Shown here piece after piece: positions 34,014 to 42,229 of a stretch of 51,087 nucleotides of DNA. How positions within the stretch are numbered: position 1 is the first letter of the stretch; the number at the start of each line of letters is the position of its first letter. The position numbers and the translations under genes were made by a program. The notes beneath the pieces were generated by a model. That model did no database searches. It was given only the letters and a program-made list of their open reading frames with translations, and was not told where the DNA came from. This DNA comes from Chloroflexota bacterium (GTDB taxonomy: Bacteria > Chloroflexota > Anaerolineae > Anaerolineales > Anaerolineaceae), in contig JAAZKE010000097.1 of assembly GCA_012799995.1 (NCBI GenBank), positions 1-51,087 on the forward strand, given 5' to 3'.

Positions 34014-34838
34014 TTATCCTTTCATGTATGCTTCAAGGGCTTCGATATATCGATCAGCATCTTCGGCGCTGATGCTGGTATGATGATTTAATTTGATGTC
34101 AATTACATCCTGAACGCCAGCACCTTTGACCGTGTCCAGAACAATCATTCCGGGTTTATCCCCCTGATTTGCCTGGACTTCCCGTACGGTTTTTACGATC
34201 AGATCAGGGTCATCCCCGGGAATTCTCACCGTATACCAGTGAAAACTGCGGAATTTCTCCGCCGGGTCTTCGATGTTATTGATGTCAACTACAAAACCAT
34301 CGAGTTGTCGTTTGTTGTTATCGAGGAAAGTGATAAAGTTACCGAGTTTGTGGTGGGCAGCAAACAATGCCATCTCCCACACCTGACCTTCTTGACATTC
34401 CCCATCTCCAAGCACCAGATAAACGCGAGCATCTTTACCGGCGTGTTTCAGCCCCAGTGCCATCCCGCAGGCTGTTGAGGCACCCTGTCCCAGTGAACCA
34501 GTTGTCATATCAACACCAATGGTCAGGTTCTTATCACAGTGGCTTGGCAGGCGGGTACCATTCTGGTTCAGTGTCTTCAATTCTTCAATCGGGAAATAGC
34601 CCTTCAAGGCCAGCGTTGCGTATAACGCAGGTCCGGCATGTCCTTTTGACATCACAAAACGGTCGCGATCCTCCCACTGCGGATTCTTCGGGTCGATTCT
34701 CATAATTTCACCGTAGAGTGCTGCAAGACAATCGGTGATCGAAAGGGAACCACCGATATGCCCAAAGCCTCGTGCCTTAAATTGGATCATTTCATGAATG
34801 CGAATTTGTGTTGCGAATTCTTTCAAGGGGGTTAACAT
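34014..34838 (-). CDS. transketolase, N-terminal subunit
   Basis: This 274-residue protein holds the diphosphate-binding domain. GHIGGSLSITDCLAALYG near 26, RFVMSKGHAGPALYA near 62, GSLGQGASTACGMALG near 113, and the ThDP motif GDGECQEGQVWEM to NNKRQLDG (about 144-180) are all present. It is the first gene of the pair and lies divergent from iclR across a 643-bp gap. A moderate AAGGAAAAGAAC region precedes the ATG. The pair has its own terminator. Confidence 0.92.
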   Translation of the reverse strand: MLTPLKEFATQIRIHEMIQFKARGFGHIGGSLSITDCLAALYGEIMRIDPKNPQWEDRDRFVMSKGHAGPALYATLALKGYFPIEELKTLNQNGTRLPSHCDKNLTIGVDMTTGSLGQGASTACGMALGLKHAGKDARVYLVLGDGECQEGQVWEMALFAAHHKLGNFITFLDNNKRQLDGFVVDINNIEDPAEKFRSFHWYTVRIPGDDPDLIVKTVREVQANQGDKPGMIVLDTVKGAGVQDVIDIKLNHHTSISAEDADRYIEALEAYMKG

Positions 34839-35481
34839 GTTCTTTTCCTTTCAGTAAATAAAATGCGAAAAGGTATTCTTCATATAACGAGCAATAAACT
34901 TGATTAAGTATAGCTTAAATATGACTAAATGAGCTTGTTAATGAGCCTGACTCCAATTGGAATTCAACGATAAAAGAAAGCAAATATTGAAATGGAATTA
35001 AGGAGATTGAACCGTGGGCAAACAAGTTGACGATTGTAATAAGGAATAAATGACGAATCGCACTGTTATCAGCGAATTTGGTTTGATAATATTAGTTCTA
35101 TAATATAGTATATCGTACTACAATGTCGAACATCAATGAATATCAAATAATCTTCCCGCATAAAAGATGTCCATGAAATGCTATGAAAGTGAGTCTATTC
35201 TTTCATGCCTGTTACGAATACTGAGTTTAGATTGGGCGACAATAGGTTATATAGGAGGGGGTGGTTAGTTAAAGTTCAAATTTATGAATGAGTTATTTTG
35301 AAAGGAGAATGTCCAAAAATGCATGAGTGGTGAAGAACGGAAACAAAAAATTACCCTGACATACCGAACATTTCCGCAATCTGACCTCTCAGCAAAGGCA
35401 TTTTCTACCATTCACGTGCGCTCATAGATGCTTTTCTGAGTGTCGTAACCTGAAAACTAAATTATCTGAAAAGAGGGGAAA
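34839..35481. promoter_or_regulatory. 643-bp AT-rich divergent intergenic region
   Basis: Nothing here looks like a normal gene. TATAAT at 35099-35104 sits within the palindrome CTATAATATAG (35098-35108), a possible iclR-side promoter or IclR operator. A ribosome site AAGGAG with a GTG at 35014 opens a reading frame of only 11 codons (stop 35047-35049), which may be a leader peptide or a remnant. GGAGGGGG near 35254 is purine-rich without a following start. The iclR gene uses a TTG at 35482 with AGAGGGGA before it. Confidence 0.3.
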
Positions 35482-36255
35482 TTGTCAGAAAGAATCCAAT
35501 CAGTAGACAGAGTTGTCAGTATTTTGAAAACTTTTCTCACTTCGGAAGATGCAGAATTGAAATTGGTTCAAATTGTTGAGCAAACCGGCTTACACAAGAG
35601 TACGGTTCACGGGCTGATCCAGACAATGCGCTATCACGGGTTAATTGATCAGGACGAAACGACACAAAAATATCGTTTGGGAACCGCTTTGATTGGCTTC
35701 GGGGAAAAGGCGAAAAGCTCCCTGGCAATTGTCCAGATTTCCAGACCTGTTATGCGTGAAATATGCGATCAGGTGGAAGAAACTGTCCATCTGGCGATGC
35801 TCCGAGATACATCTGTCATATATATTGAGAAAATCGAATCGAAGCAGTCCATCCGGATGACTTCTGCCATCGGATTGAGCAATCCAGCGTATTGCACTGG
35901 CGTTGGGAAAGTGTTGTTATCAGGCCTCCCCAATCAGGAAGTTCCACGCCATTTGCCAAAGGTGATGGAACAGCATACAGCCTGGACAATTCATACCGTG
36001 CCGGAATTATTAACGGAGTTGGAAGAGATTCGCCGCAATGGATTTGGAGAAGATCGGCAGGAACTTGAGGAGGGACTTGATTGCATCGCTTTTCCGATTT
36101 TTAATCATGAAGGGAAAGTGGCGTTCGCAATGAGTATATCCGGGCCATCCTTTCGGATGAAGTCGAAAAGAGAGTTGGTAACGAAGTTGTTAATTGAAGG
36201 CAGTGAAGAAATTTCCAGAAAACTGGGATATCAAGCAGTAAGGAGGAAAAAATGA
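35482..36255 (+). CDS. IclR-family transcriptional regulator
   Basis: This 257-residue regulator starts at TTG (35482), supported by AGAGGGGA about 3 bases upstream; the first downstream ATG would remove the DNA-binding helices. Residues 1-65 form the winged helix-turn-helix (VDRVVSILKTFL, LVQIVEQTGLHKSTVHGLIQTM). The effector domain follows with ETVHLAMLRDTSVIYIEKIES near 95, AYCTGVGKVLL near 133, and GFGEDRQELEEGLDCIAFPIFNHEG near 185. IclR proteins typically control aromatic or carboxylic acid catabolism. The end overlaps the hydrolase start by 4 bp (ATGA), so the regulator heads the catabolic operon it probably controls. Confidence 0.93.
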   Translation: MSERIQSVDRVVSILKTFLTSEDAELKLVQIVEQTGLHKSTVHGLIQTMRYHGLIDQDETTQKYRLGTALIGFGEKAKSSLAIVQISRPVMREICDQVEETVHLAMLRDTSVIYIEKIESKQSIRMTSAIGLSNPAYCTGVGKVLLSGLPNQEVPRHLPKVMEQHTAWTIHTVPELLTELEEIRRNGFGEDRQELEEGLDCIAFPIFNHEGKVAFAMSISGPSFRMKSKRELVTKLLIEGSEEISRKLGYQAVRRKK

Positions 36256-37067
36256 GCAGACCAGAAATTTCAAAATCAATCAAAACAGGATCATTCAATA
36301 CAAATTATCATGACAATGGCAGCGGTTTCCCTGTCATTTTGGTCCATGGATCTGGGCCGGGTGTCTCTGCCTGGGCAAACTGGCGGTTGGTGATGCCATT
36401 ATTGGCTGAAAAGAGACGTGTGCTGGCGTTGGATTATGTTGGGTTTGGGTATACTGATCGGCCTCATGGGATTCACTACAATATCGATACCTGGATTCAG
36501 CAAACAATCGATTTTATGGATGCTTTGGGAATTAATCAAGCGGACTTTGTCGGGAATTCTTTCGGTGGTGCGTTGGCCTTGGGAATGGCAGTTGTGCATC
36601 CTGAACGGGTTCGCAAAGTGGTTTTGATGGGTGCGATGGGTGTTAATTTCCCAATCACTGAAGGGCTTTCAAAAGTGTGGGGGTACCAACCATCGATCGA
36701 AAATATGAAAGAACTATTGACGATGTTTGTTGATAATCAGGCTTTCGCATCTGATGAACTTGCAAAAATCCGCTATGAAGCTAGTATTGAACCCGGTTTC
36801 CAGGAAGCGTTTAGCTCCATGTTTCCGCAGCCGATGCAGAACTCTGTGAGAGACATGGCAAAATACGAAGACAAACTGGCGGGATTGAAGAATGAATTTT
36901 TAATCGTCCATGGCCGCGAGGACAAAGTTATTCCGGTGGAAAACGCCTATAAACTGATCAATATGCTTGATAAGGCGGAATTGCACGTTTTCGGACATTG
37001 CGGGCATTGGACACAAATTGAAAAATCCGTTCCTTTCGCAACACTGGTAAATAACTTTTTAGGTTAA
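36252..37067 (+). CDS. meta-cleavage product hydrolase (2-hydroxymuconate semialdehyde hydrolase type, DmpD/XylF)
   Basis: This 271-residue alpha/beta hydrolase cleaves C-C bonds of ring-fission products. Visible are the oxyanion region VHGSGPGVSAWANWRLVMP near 31, LDYVGFGYTDRP near 60, nucleophile elbow VGNSFGGALALGMA near 96, the acid in VHGREDKVIP near 218 and the catalytic His in FGHCGHWTQIEKSVPFA near 247. The PITEGLSKVWGYQPS stretch near 134 is specific for DmpD/XylF/TodF-type enzymes. It overlaps iclR by 4 bp and precedes the hydratase remnant. It would act on a semialdehyde or ketone to give 2-hydroxypenta-2,4-dienoate, the substrate of the next step. Confidence 0.88.
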   Translation: MSRPEISKSIKTGSFNTNYHDNGSGFPVILVHGSGPGVSAWANWRLVMPLLAEKRRVLALDYVGFGYTDRPHGIHYNIDTWIQQTIDFMDALGINQADFVGNSFGGALALGMAVVHPERVRKVVLMGAMGVNFPITEGLSKVWGYQPSIENMKELLTMFVDNQAFASDELAKIRYEASIEPGFQEAFSSMFPQPMQNSVRDMAKYEDKLAGLKNEFLIVHGREDKVIPVENAYKLINMLDKAELHVFGHCGHWTQIEKSVPFATLVNNFLG

Positions 37068-37098
37068 AGTGCCTAAATATATATTGAATAGGAGTGCT

Positions 37099-37882
37099 AT
37101 GGGACTTAGTCAGGAAAGAATCAGCTATTTTGCGGATGAATTGTATCGCTCACGGAATGAAGTAACCTGCATCGATCCGCTTTCGCTACAGGAACCGGAA
37201 ATCACAATTCCTGAAGCTTACGCTGTGCAGATGCAAAACGTCAAGAAAGATCTTGCACTGGGCAAAAGGATCACAGGGAAAAAATTGGATTGACATCCTT
37301 TGCCATGCAGCAGGTTTTCAATGTGGATCAGCCGGATTATGGTCATTTGTTTGACGACATGGAAGTGGTTGACGGTAAGATTCGCGCAGATTCGATGTTA
37401 TTACCGCGTGTCGAAGCGGAAATTACCTTCCACTTGAAATCGGCGTTAACCTCAGCTCCTTTTACGGTTGAAAAGGTGTTGGATGCGACTGACTATGTGG
37501 TCGCATCGCTTGAGATTGTGGCAGCCGCATAAAGGATTGGAAAATCAAGATCGTTGACACGATTGCGGATAATGCCTCAAGCGGTAAATATGTTTTGAGC
37601 AGCAGGCGTGTTGATCCGCGCACCATTGATCTCAAAGAAATTAAAATGGAATTTTTTAAAAATGGTGAAAAAATCAATGAGGGAATGGGGAAAGATGCGT
37701 TGGGCGACCCTGCTTACTGCGTTGCCTGGCTGGCGGAATGCCTGAAGACGTATAACGTAACGCTTAATGCAGGTGAAGTGATCCTTTCTGGCGCGTTGTC
37801 AGCTGCTCTCCCGGCAGTCAAAGGGGATCATTTTGAAGCCTGTTTCAGCGAGCTTGGTTCTGTTTCGGTGGAATTTGTATAG
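37099..37882 (+). pseudogene. 2-oxopent-4-enoate hydratase (MhpD/DmpE) with two one-base deletions
   Basis: From ATG 37099 (AGGAG upstream) three frames join into one MhpD-like protein of 261 residues, the usual length. Frame one reads to GKRITGKK and a TGA at 37291-37293. Restoring one A in the A6 run at 37279-37284 yields GKKIGLTSFAMQQVFNVDQ. Frame two reads to DYVVASLEIV and stops at 37530-37532. Restoring an A after GTGG (about 37521) turns VAAA into VDSRIKDWKIKIVDTIADN, the conserved family block. Frame three continues to the TAG at 37880-37882. The frame sum is exact (784 + 2 = 786 bases). So the gene is broken, or the assembly holds two errors. An intact product would convert the dienoate to 4-hydroxy-2-oxovalerate. 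Confidence 0.85.
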
Positions 37883-37889
37883 GAGGACT

Positions 37890-38759
37890 ATGGAAAAAAT
37901 TAAAATCGGGCTGATCGGGCCGGGAAATATCGGCAGAGATCTTTTGGTAAAAATCATGCGCAGTGAATATCTGGAGCCGGAACTGGTGATTAATGTCTTT
38001 GAATCTGGCGGGATACAATTTGCGCGCGAACACGGGATTCATACCAGCATTGAAGGAATCAAGGGGCTTCTTCCCTATGACAATATTGATATTGTTTTTG
38101 ACTGCACCAGCGCAACAGCGCATTTGGAACATGCCCCTATTCTGAAGGAAAAGGGGATTTTCGCGCTGGATTTGACACCTGCAGCAGTTGGCCCGTATTG
38201 TGTTCCTGCTGTCAACCTGACAGATGAAATGCTGGATTTACCCAATCTCAACCTGGTTACCTGCGCTGGACAGGCAATTGTCCCGATCGTTGCTGCAATC
38301 AATTCGGTCGTGCAGATCGAATATGCTGAACTGATCGCCTCCATTGCCAGTAAGAGCGCCGGCGCCGGTACCCGTGCAAATATTGATGAGTTTACGCAGA
38401 CAACCCGCAGGGCAATGGTTGATGTTGGCGGAGCAAAATCCGGAAAAGCGATCATCATCCTGAACCCGGCTGAACCGCCGATCAACATGCGCAACACGCT
38501 CCATGCCAAGGTGTCGCATGCGGATATCGATGAGGTTCGCCATGCGGTTGACGAAATGGTAAAGAAAATTCAGGTTTATGTGCCGGAATATACCGCTATT
38601 TTGGAACCGATAATGAAAGATGACATTATTACAACCATGATTCAGGTGGTTGGACGGGGCGATTATCTGCCAACCTATGCGGGGAATCTGGATATTATCA
38701 CTTCGGCTGCAGTCAATATTGCTGAAGCTTACGCGAAAAAGAAATTGGGGGTGAAATAA
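37890..38759 (+). CDS. mhpF: acetaldehyde dehydrogenase, acylating (MhpF/DmpF)
   Basis: The ATG at 37890, with AGGAGG 3 bases before it and the hydratase stop just upstream, gives 289 residues; an earlier in-frame start lies inside the hydratase. NAD binding is by [12 protein letters not shown] near 8-19. The catalytic Cys is in [13 protein letters not shown] near 124-136. Further family marks are [18 protein letters not shown] near 166 and [12 protein letters not shown] near 197. The enzyme converts acetaldehyde to acetyl-CoA while bound to the aldolase encoded next. The stop and the next ATG share one base (TAATG), as usual for this pair. Confidence 0.95.
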   Translation: MEKIKIGLIGPGNIGRDLLVKIMRSEYLEPELVINVFESGGIQFAREHGIHTSIEGIKGLLPYDNIDIVFDCTSATAHLEHAPILKEKGIFALDLTPAAVGPYCVPAVNLTDEMLDLPNLNLVTCAGQAIVPIVAAINSVVQIEYAELIASIASKSAGAGTRANIDEFTQTTRRAMVDVGGAKSGKAIIILNPAEPPINMRNTLHAKVSHADIDEVRHAVDEMVKKIQVYVPEYTAILEPIMKDDIITTMIQVVGRGDYLPTYAGNLDIITSAAVNIAEAYAKKKLGVK

Positions 38760-39772
38760 TGAGCAAAGTAACGGTCGTAGATACCAGTCTGCGTGACGGA
38801 TCCCACAGCGTAAGGCATCAGTTTTCACCGGATGAAGTTGCGAAAATTGCCAAAGGGTTGGAGGAAAGCGGCGTTGATATCATTGAAATCGGTCATGGCG
38901 ATGGTTTAACCGGCTCAACGATCAATTATGGTTTTGCCAAGGCAAGCGATTATGATCTGGTGAAGGCAGCCAGTGATGTACTGACGAAATCCAAAATTGC
39001 AGTACTGCTGATTCCCGGTATTGGGACGGTAGAAGATCTTGAAGAAATGCGTACAGCCGGTTGCTCTGTTGTCCGGGTCGCAACCCACGTAACTGAGGCG
39101 GATATTTCTGCCCAACACATCAAAGCTTCCAAAGATATGGGTTTTTATACCGTTGGTTTCCTGATGATGAGCCATATGGCTGGCGCAGACCGCGTGGTCG
39201 AAGAAGCATTGAAAATGGAAAGCTATGGGGCTGATACAATCTACGTGACGGATTCAGGCGGAGCGATGCTCAACCGGGATGTACGTGAAAAGATTGGCAG
39301 AGTGAAAGAAGCTGTGAAGATACCGGTTGGACATCATGCTCATAACAATCTGGGTCTGGCTGTTTCAAACTCCATCACAGCGATCGAAGCCGGTGCAACC
39401 TTTATCGATGGCTCGTTGGGAGGTCTGGGGGCAGGTTCTGGTAATACACCGACTGAGTTATTGTCAGCAGTGATGAAACGGGAAGGGATCGAGAACAATA
39501 CCGATCTGTACAAACTGTTGGATACCTGCGATGATATCCTGCGTCCGATCCTTGATGAAAAAGGTGTTCACTTGAGCATTGATCATGACTCACTGATGAT
39601 CGGTTATGCCGGTGTTTATTCGAGCTTCCTGCTGCATGCTCGCCGTGCATCGAAGCGCTTCAACGTTGATGTGCGAGATATCCTGATGGAGTTGGGTCGA
39701 ATTGGTGCGATTGGTGGTCAGGAAGATCTAATCATCAGCGTGGCGAATGACTTATCCAAAAAAAAGAAATAG
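38759..39772 (+). CDS. mhpE: 4-hydroxy-2-oxovalerate aldolase (MhpE/DmpG)
   Basis: This 337-residue TIM-barrel aldolase splits 4-hydroxy-2-oxovalerate to pyruvate and acetaldehyde, which channels to MhpF. It shows DTSLRDGSHSVRHQF (8-22) with the catalytic Arg, Asp and His, GHGDGLTG near 47, VTDSGGAML near 161, the metal-binding His pair in GHHAHNNLGLAVSN near 188, and GAGSGNTPTELL near 225. The channelling domain lies at the C terminus. A one-base overlap links it to mhpF and a strong terminator closes the operon. Confidence 0.96.
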   Translation: MSKVTVVDTSLRDGSHSVRHQFSPDEVAKIAKGLEESGVDIIEIGHGDGLTGSTINYGFAKASDYDLVKAASDVLTKSKIAVLLIPGIGTVEDLEEMRTAGCSVVRVATHVTEADISAQHIKASKDMGFYTVGFLMMSHMAGADRVVEEALKMESYGADTIYVTDSGGAMLNRDVREKIGRVKEAVKIPVGHHAHNNLGLAVSNSITAIEAGATFIDGSLGGLGAGSGNTPTELLSAVMKREGIENNTDLYKLLDTCDDILRPILDEKGVHLSIDHDSLMIGYAGVYSSFLLHARRASKRFNVDVRDILMELGRIGAIGGQEDLIISVANDLSKKKK

Positions 39773-39788
39773 AGACGAAATCAGTATT

Positions 39789-39826
39789 AAAAGCAGCCTT
39801 CCGCCTGAAAACGGAAGGCTGCTTTT
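39789..39826. terminator. bidirectional terminator between mhpE and pgk
   Basis: A perfect 15-bp stem (AAAAGCAGCCTTCCG / CGGAAGGCTGCTTTT) with an 8-base loop lies between the plus-strand mhpE stop at 39772 and the minus-strand pgk stop at 39847. T runs on both strands make it act for both operons. Confidence 0.93.
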
Positions 39827-39846
39827 TTTAAGCTTGATTGAAAAAT

Positions 39847-41097
39847 TTACAGAACGAAGTCCCGATCACGTTCGTAAGCTTTTTCCATCGCCTTGATCAG
39901 CGGGAGCGTTTTCCCGGACATAAAGCGCACCATTGCGCCACCGCCGGTACAAACATAGCTGATTTGCTTCATGTCGATAAAACGGGAGGCAGAACTGATT
40001 GTGTCGCCTCCGCCGATGACAGAATACGCTGGAGAATCGGCAATGGCACTCCAGACAGCTCGGGTGCCTTTTTCAAATAATGGATTTTCATAGACACCTG
40101 CAGGACCATTGGCGAAAATAGTTCCAGCTTTCATCAGCACGTCACGATAAGCCTGGATCGTCTTTTCCCCCACATCGGGATAAAGCGTGTCCCCTGGCAT
40201 ATCTGCGACATCCATTTCAGCTCGTTTCCCATCCTTCTCATATGCCACATCAACAGGCATCAGAATCTTATCTGTGTAAGATGACAGATAACTTTTTGAC
40301 TCCTCGATGAATCCGAGCAGGTCTTTATCTTTGAGATACTGCATGGTTTTCTCACCAAGGCTGACGCCAGCAGCAGCCATGAACACCAGACCGGTGAGAC
40401 CGGAGGTCAGGATTTTATCAGCGGTTCCCTTTTCCAGTACCGGCTTCATCATACCAAAAGCATCCGATATTTTTGCACCGCCAAGCACGAATATTGCCGG
40501 TTTTTTGGCGTCATTCAGCACTTTTGTCAGGGCTTCGTATTCCTGAAAGAGCAGGGGGCCGGCGTAGGTTGGCAGCAACTCCTGAAACGCAACCATGCTG
40601 GGGGAGTTGCGATGTGCAGCAGAAAACGCTTCGTTGACATAGCAGTCAAACAAGGGCGCAAGCCGGCGAACCAGCCAGGTTTCGGTATACCCCCTGGCAT
40701 CCAGCTTGACATCTTTCTCGAATGTGGACACTTCCTCGGTCAGGTATCGAAGGTTTCCCAGCAGGATCACGTCCCCCTTTTTCAGAGCCTTGACGCGTTC
40801 AATGGCAGCAGGGCCGCAGACATCGTCAATGTACTCGACCTTTTGACCCAGCAATTCGCTGATTTTGACAGCATGTTCCGACAGATCAGTCAGATTTTGA
40901 TAATCGAGCGTATCCCCCTGATGAGCGATTATAGCCAGCGCGCCTCCCTGGTTCAGAATCATCTTGATTACCGGGATGGTTTTGACGATGCGCTCGTCAT
41001 TAACAATCTTGCGGGTTGAGGGATCAAGAGGGGAATTAATATCTGGCCGGAGCAGAACTTTCCGGCCATTGAAATTCACGCCCTCAAGCGACTTCAT
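39847..41097 (-). CDS. pgk: archaeal-type phosphoglycerate kinase
   Basis: PGK makes ATP and 3-phosphoglycerate from 1,3-bisphosphoglycerate. The ATG at 41097 has GGAAG before it and gives 416 residues; an in-frame ATG 12 bp earlier lacks a ribosome site. VLLRPDINSPLDPSTRKIVNDERI (14-37) is the archaeal-type N-terminal form, unlike the bacterial RVDFNVP form. Others: DCYVNEAFSAAHRNSPSMVAF near 150, FVLGGAKISDAFGMM, NGPAGVYENPLFEKGT, and VIGGGDT with STGGGA-like CTGGGAMVRF near 390. The usual HxGRP is HQGDT (59-63), so the substrate Arg is an Asp. It begins 2 bp after the GAPDH stop and is coupled to it. Confidence 0.88.
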   Translation of the reverse strand: MKSLEGVNFNGRKVLLRPDINSPLDPSTRKIVNDERIVKTIPVIKMILNQGGALAIIAHQGDTLDYQNLTDLSEHAVKISELLGQKVEYIDDVCGPAAIERVKALKKGDVILLGNLRYLTEEVSTFEKDVKLDARGYTETWLVRRLAPLFDCYVNEAFSAAHRNSPSMVAFQELLPTYAGPLLFQEYEALTKVLNDAKKPAIFVLGGAKISDAFGMMKPVLEKGTADKILTSGLTGLVFMAAAGVSLGEKTMQYLKDKDLLGFIEESKSYLSSYTDKILMPVDVAYEKDGKRAEMDVADMPGDTLYPDVGEKTIQAYRDVLMKAGTIFANGPAGVYENPLFEKGTRAVWSAIADSPAYSVIGGGDTISSASRFIDMKQISYVCTGGGAMVRFMSGKTLPLIKAMEKAYERDRDFVL

Positions 41098-41099
41098 TT

Positions 41100-42122
41100 T
41101 TACTTCCATTTAGCCATTCCCAGATACTGATTGGTCTTGGCAATGCCATCTTCCCGTTTGGTTTGCATTTCGCAGGCTGCACGGATTCCGTCCATTGTTT
41201 CCGGGATCGTCACCGATTCCTGCGGGATGTTGATTGCAAACATGATATCGTCGCCACTTTCCACAATGCTGTCTTCCCACAACCCTACTTCATACATATC
41301 GCCGCGCGGGTTGCCAAGGGCGCGTGCATAGCGGAAGAAGGAGGCATTTCCCTGGAAACCCTCAGCCAAAGAGACGACCCGAATACGATCGTGCTTCAGG
41401 AAGGATTTCAGCGCCATTTCTTTATCGATTTTCTTTTTCCCGCTGGCGATTACAGTGATGATGTGTCCGTGCGTGACGGGAGTGTGAACAAGAATGCCGG
41501 TAGCTTTTACGTGCGGCATGATCGTCATCAGGTCAACTGCCTGATGGCTGGGAGCCTTTTCCATCTGTAATGCGTTGGTCAGCCCACGATGATAATCGCC
41601 CGGGTCAGCTACACGGCGTATGATCGTGATTGCAACGCGATCCAGGCCATAATCGCGATCCAGACAATCGACTGCGCGAATTAAGCCAGTGGTATTGCAG
41701 GAGGTCAATTTCAAAAATTGCTTACCGATGCCATTTTCGTAGTTCGCATAGCCGTGGAAAAATACATCAGCAACTGAGTCTTTTTCGCCTCCCTGAAAAA
41801 TTGCTTTTTTCCCATGCCTGGCATAAAGCTCTTTGTTTTTTGCCCCTACTCCAGCGCTGGTAGCATCCAGAATGATGTCGCATTTTTCGATTAATTCTTC
41901 CAGCGTACCGGAAACCGGGATATTCAGTTTTTTAAATTCGTCTGCATAATCATTTAACGAGAGGTAGAGATTGTACGGCATTCCTTTTTCTTTGAGAGCA
42001 CGAATCGCCAGTGTTGGTACAACATCCGCAATACCAACCAATTCCATATCTTTCTGTAATGCCACGCCATCTGCCAGTCGTTGGCCGATTACACCATATC
42101 CACAAACACCAACTTTTACCAT
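41100..42122 (-). CDS. archaeal-type (type II) glyceraldehyde-3-phosphate dehydrogenase
   Basis: This 340-residue enzyme oxidises glyceraldehyde 3-phosphate to 1,3-bisphosphoglycerate. It is not the common bacterial GapA: it begins KVGVCGYGVIGQRLADGV, then DATSAGVGAKNKELY near 86, AIFQGGEKDSVADVFF near 107, the catalytic Cys142 in SCNTTGL, and His218/His220 in TPVTHGHII. PRGDMYEVGLWEDSI near 272 and IPETMDGIRAACEM at the end are also archaeal-type. GGAGG stands 8 bases before the ATG. PGK follows immediately, so both steps of the ATP-yielding triose oxidation are made together. A palindrome next to a -10 box upstream may control it. Confidence 0.9.
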   Translation of the reverse strand: MVKVGVCGYGVIGQRLADGVALQKDMELVGIADVVPTLAIRALKEKGMPYNLYLSLNDYADEFKKLNIPVSGTLEELIEKCDIILDATSAGVGAKNKELYARHGKKAIFQGGEKDSVADVFFHGYANYENGIGKQFLKLTSCNTTGLIRAVDCLDRDYGLDRVAITIIRRVADPGDYHRGLTNALQMEKAPSHQAVDLMTIMPHVKATGILVHTPVTHGHIITVIASGKKKIDKEMALKSFLKHDRIRVVSLAEGFQGNASFFRYARALGNPRGDMYEVGLWEDSIVESGDDIMFAINIPQESVTIPETMDGIRAACEMQTKREDGIAKTNQYLGMAKWK

Positions 42123-42134
42123 TTTAATTCCTCC

Positions 42135-42159
42135 ATTTTATCAATCAGATCCTGATTGA
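42135..42159 (-). promoter_or_regulatory. palindrome abutting a -10 box upstream of the GAPDH gene (operator candidate)
   Basis: TCAATCAG and CTGATTGA form a perfect 8-bp inverted repeat with a 3-base centre (42141-42159). Directly next to it, on the minus strand, is TAAAAT (42140-42135), 12 bp before the GAPDH ATG region and overlapping the spacer of a possible promoter. The 107-bp gap after iolE contains nothing else. A related TCAATCAGAATCGTTGA occurs at 47002-47018 upstream of iolG. A repressor site is plausible; a simple hairpin is the alternative. Confidence 0.4.
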
Positions 42160-42229
42160 AGTAAATTGTCTTTTCGTTTATCTTCGATGGTGAGCCTCTC
42201 AACCGATTCAGAAATGTCCTTTTTATCGA

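Noticed and set aside
35309..35326. AAGGAG followed at once by ATG at 35309
   Set aside because: The ribosome site touches the start codon and the frame ends after five codons, so it is not a gene.
36252..37067. Calling the hydrolase a generic esterase
   Set aside because: The PITEGLSKVWGYQPS stretch and gene context point to a meta-cleavage product hydrolase.
37290..37532. Separate 80-residue gene with a TTG start
   Set aside because: It continues the MhpD sequence after a one-base deletion, so it is part of the broken hydratase and not an independent gene.
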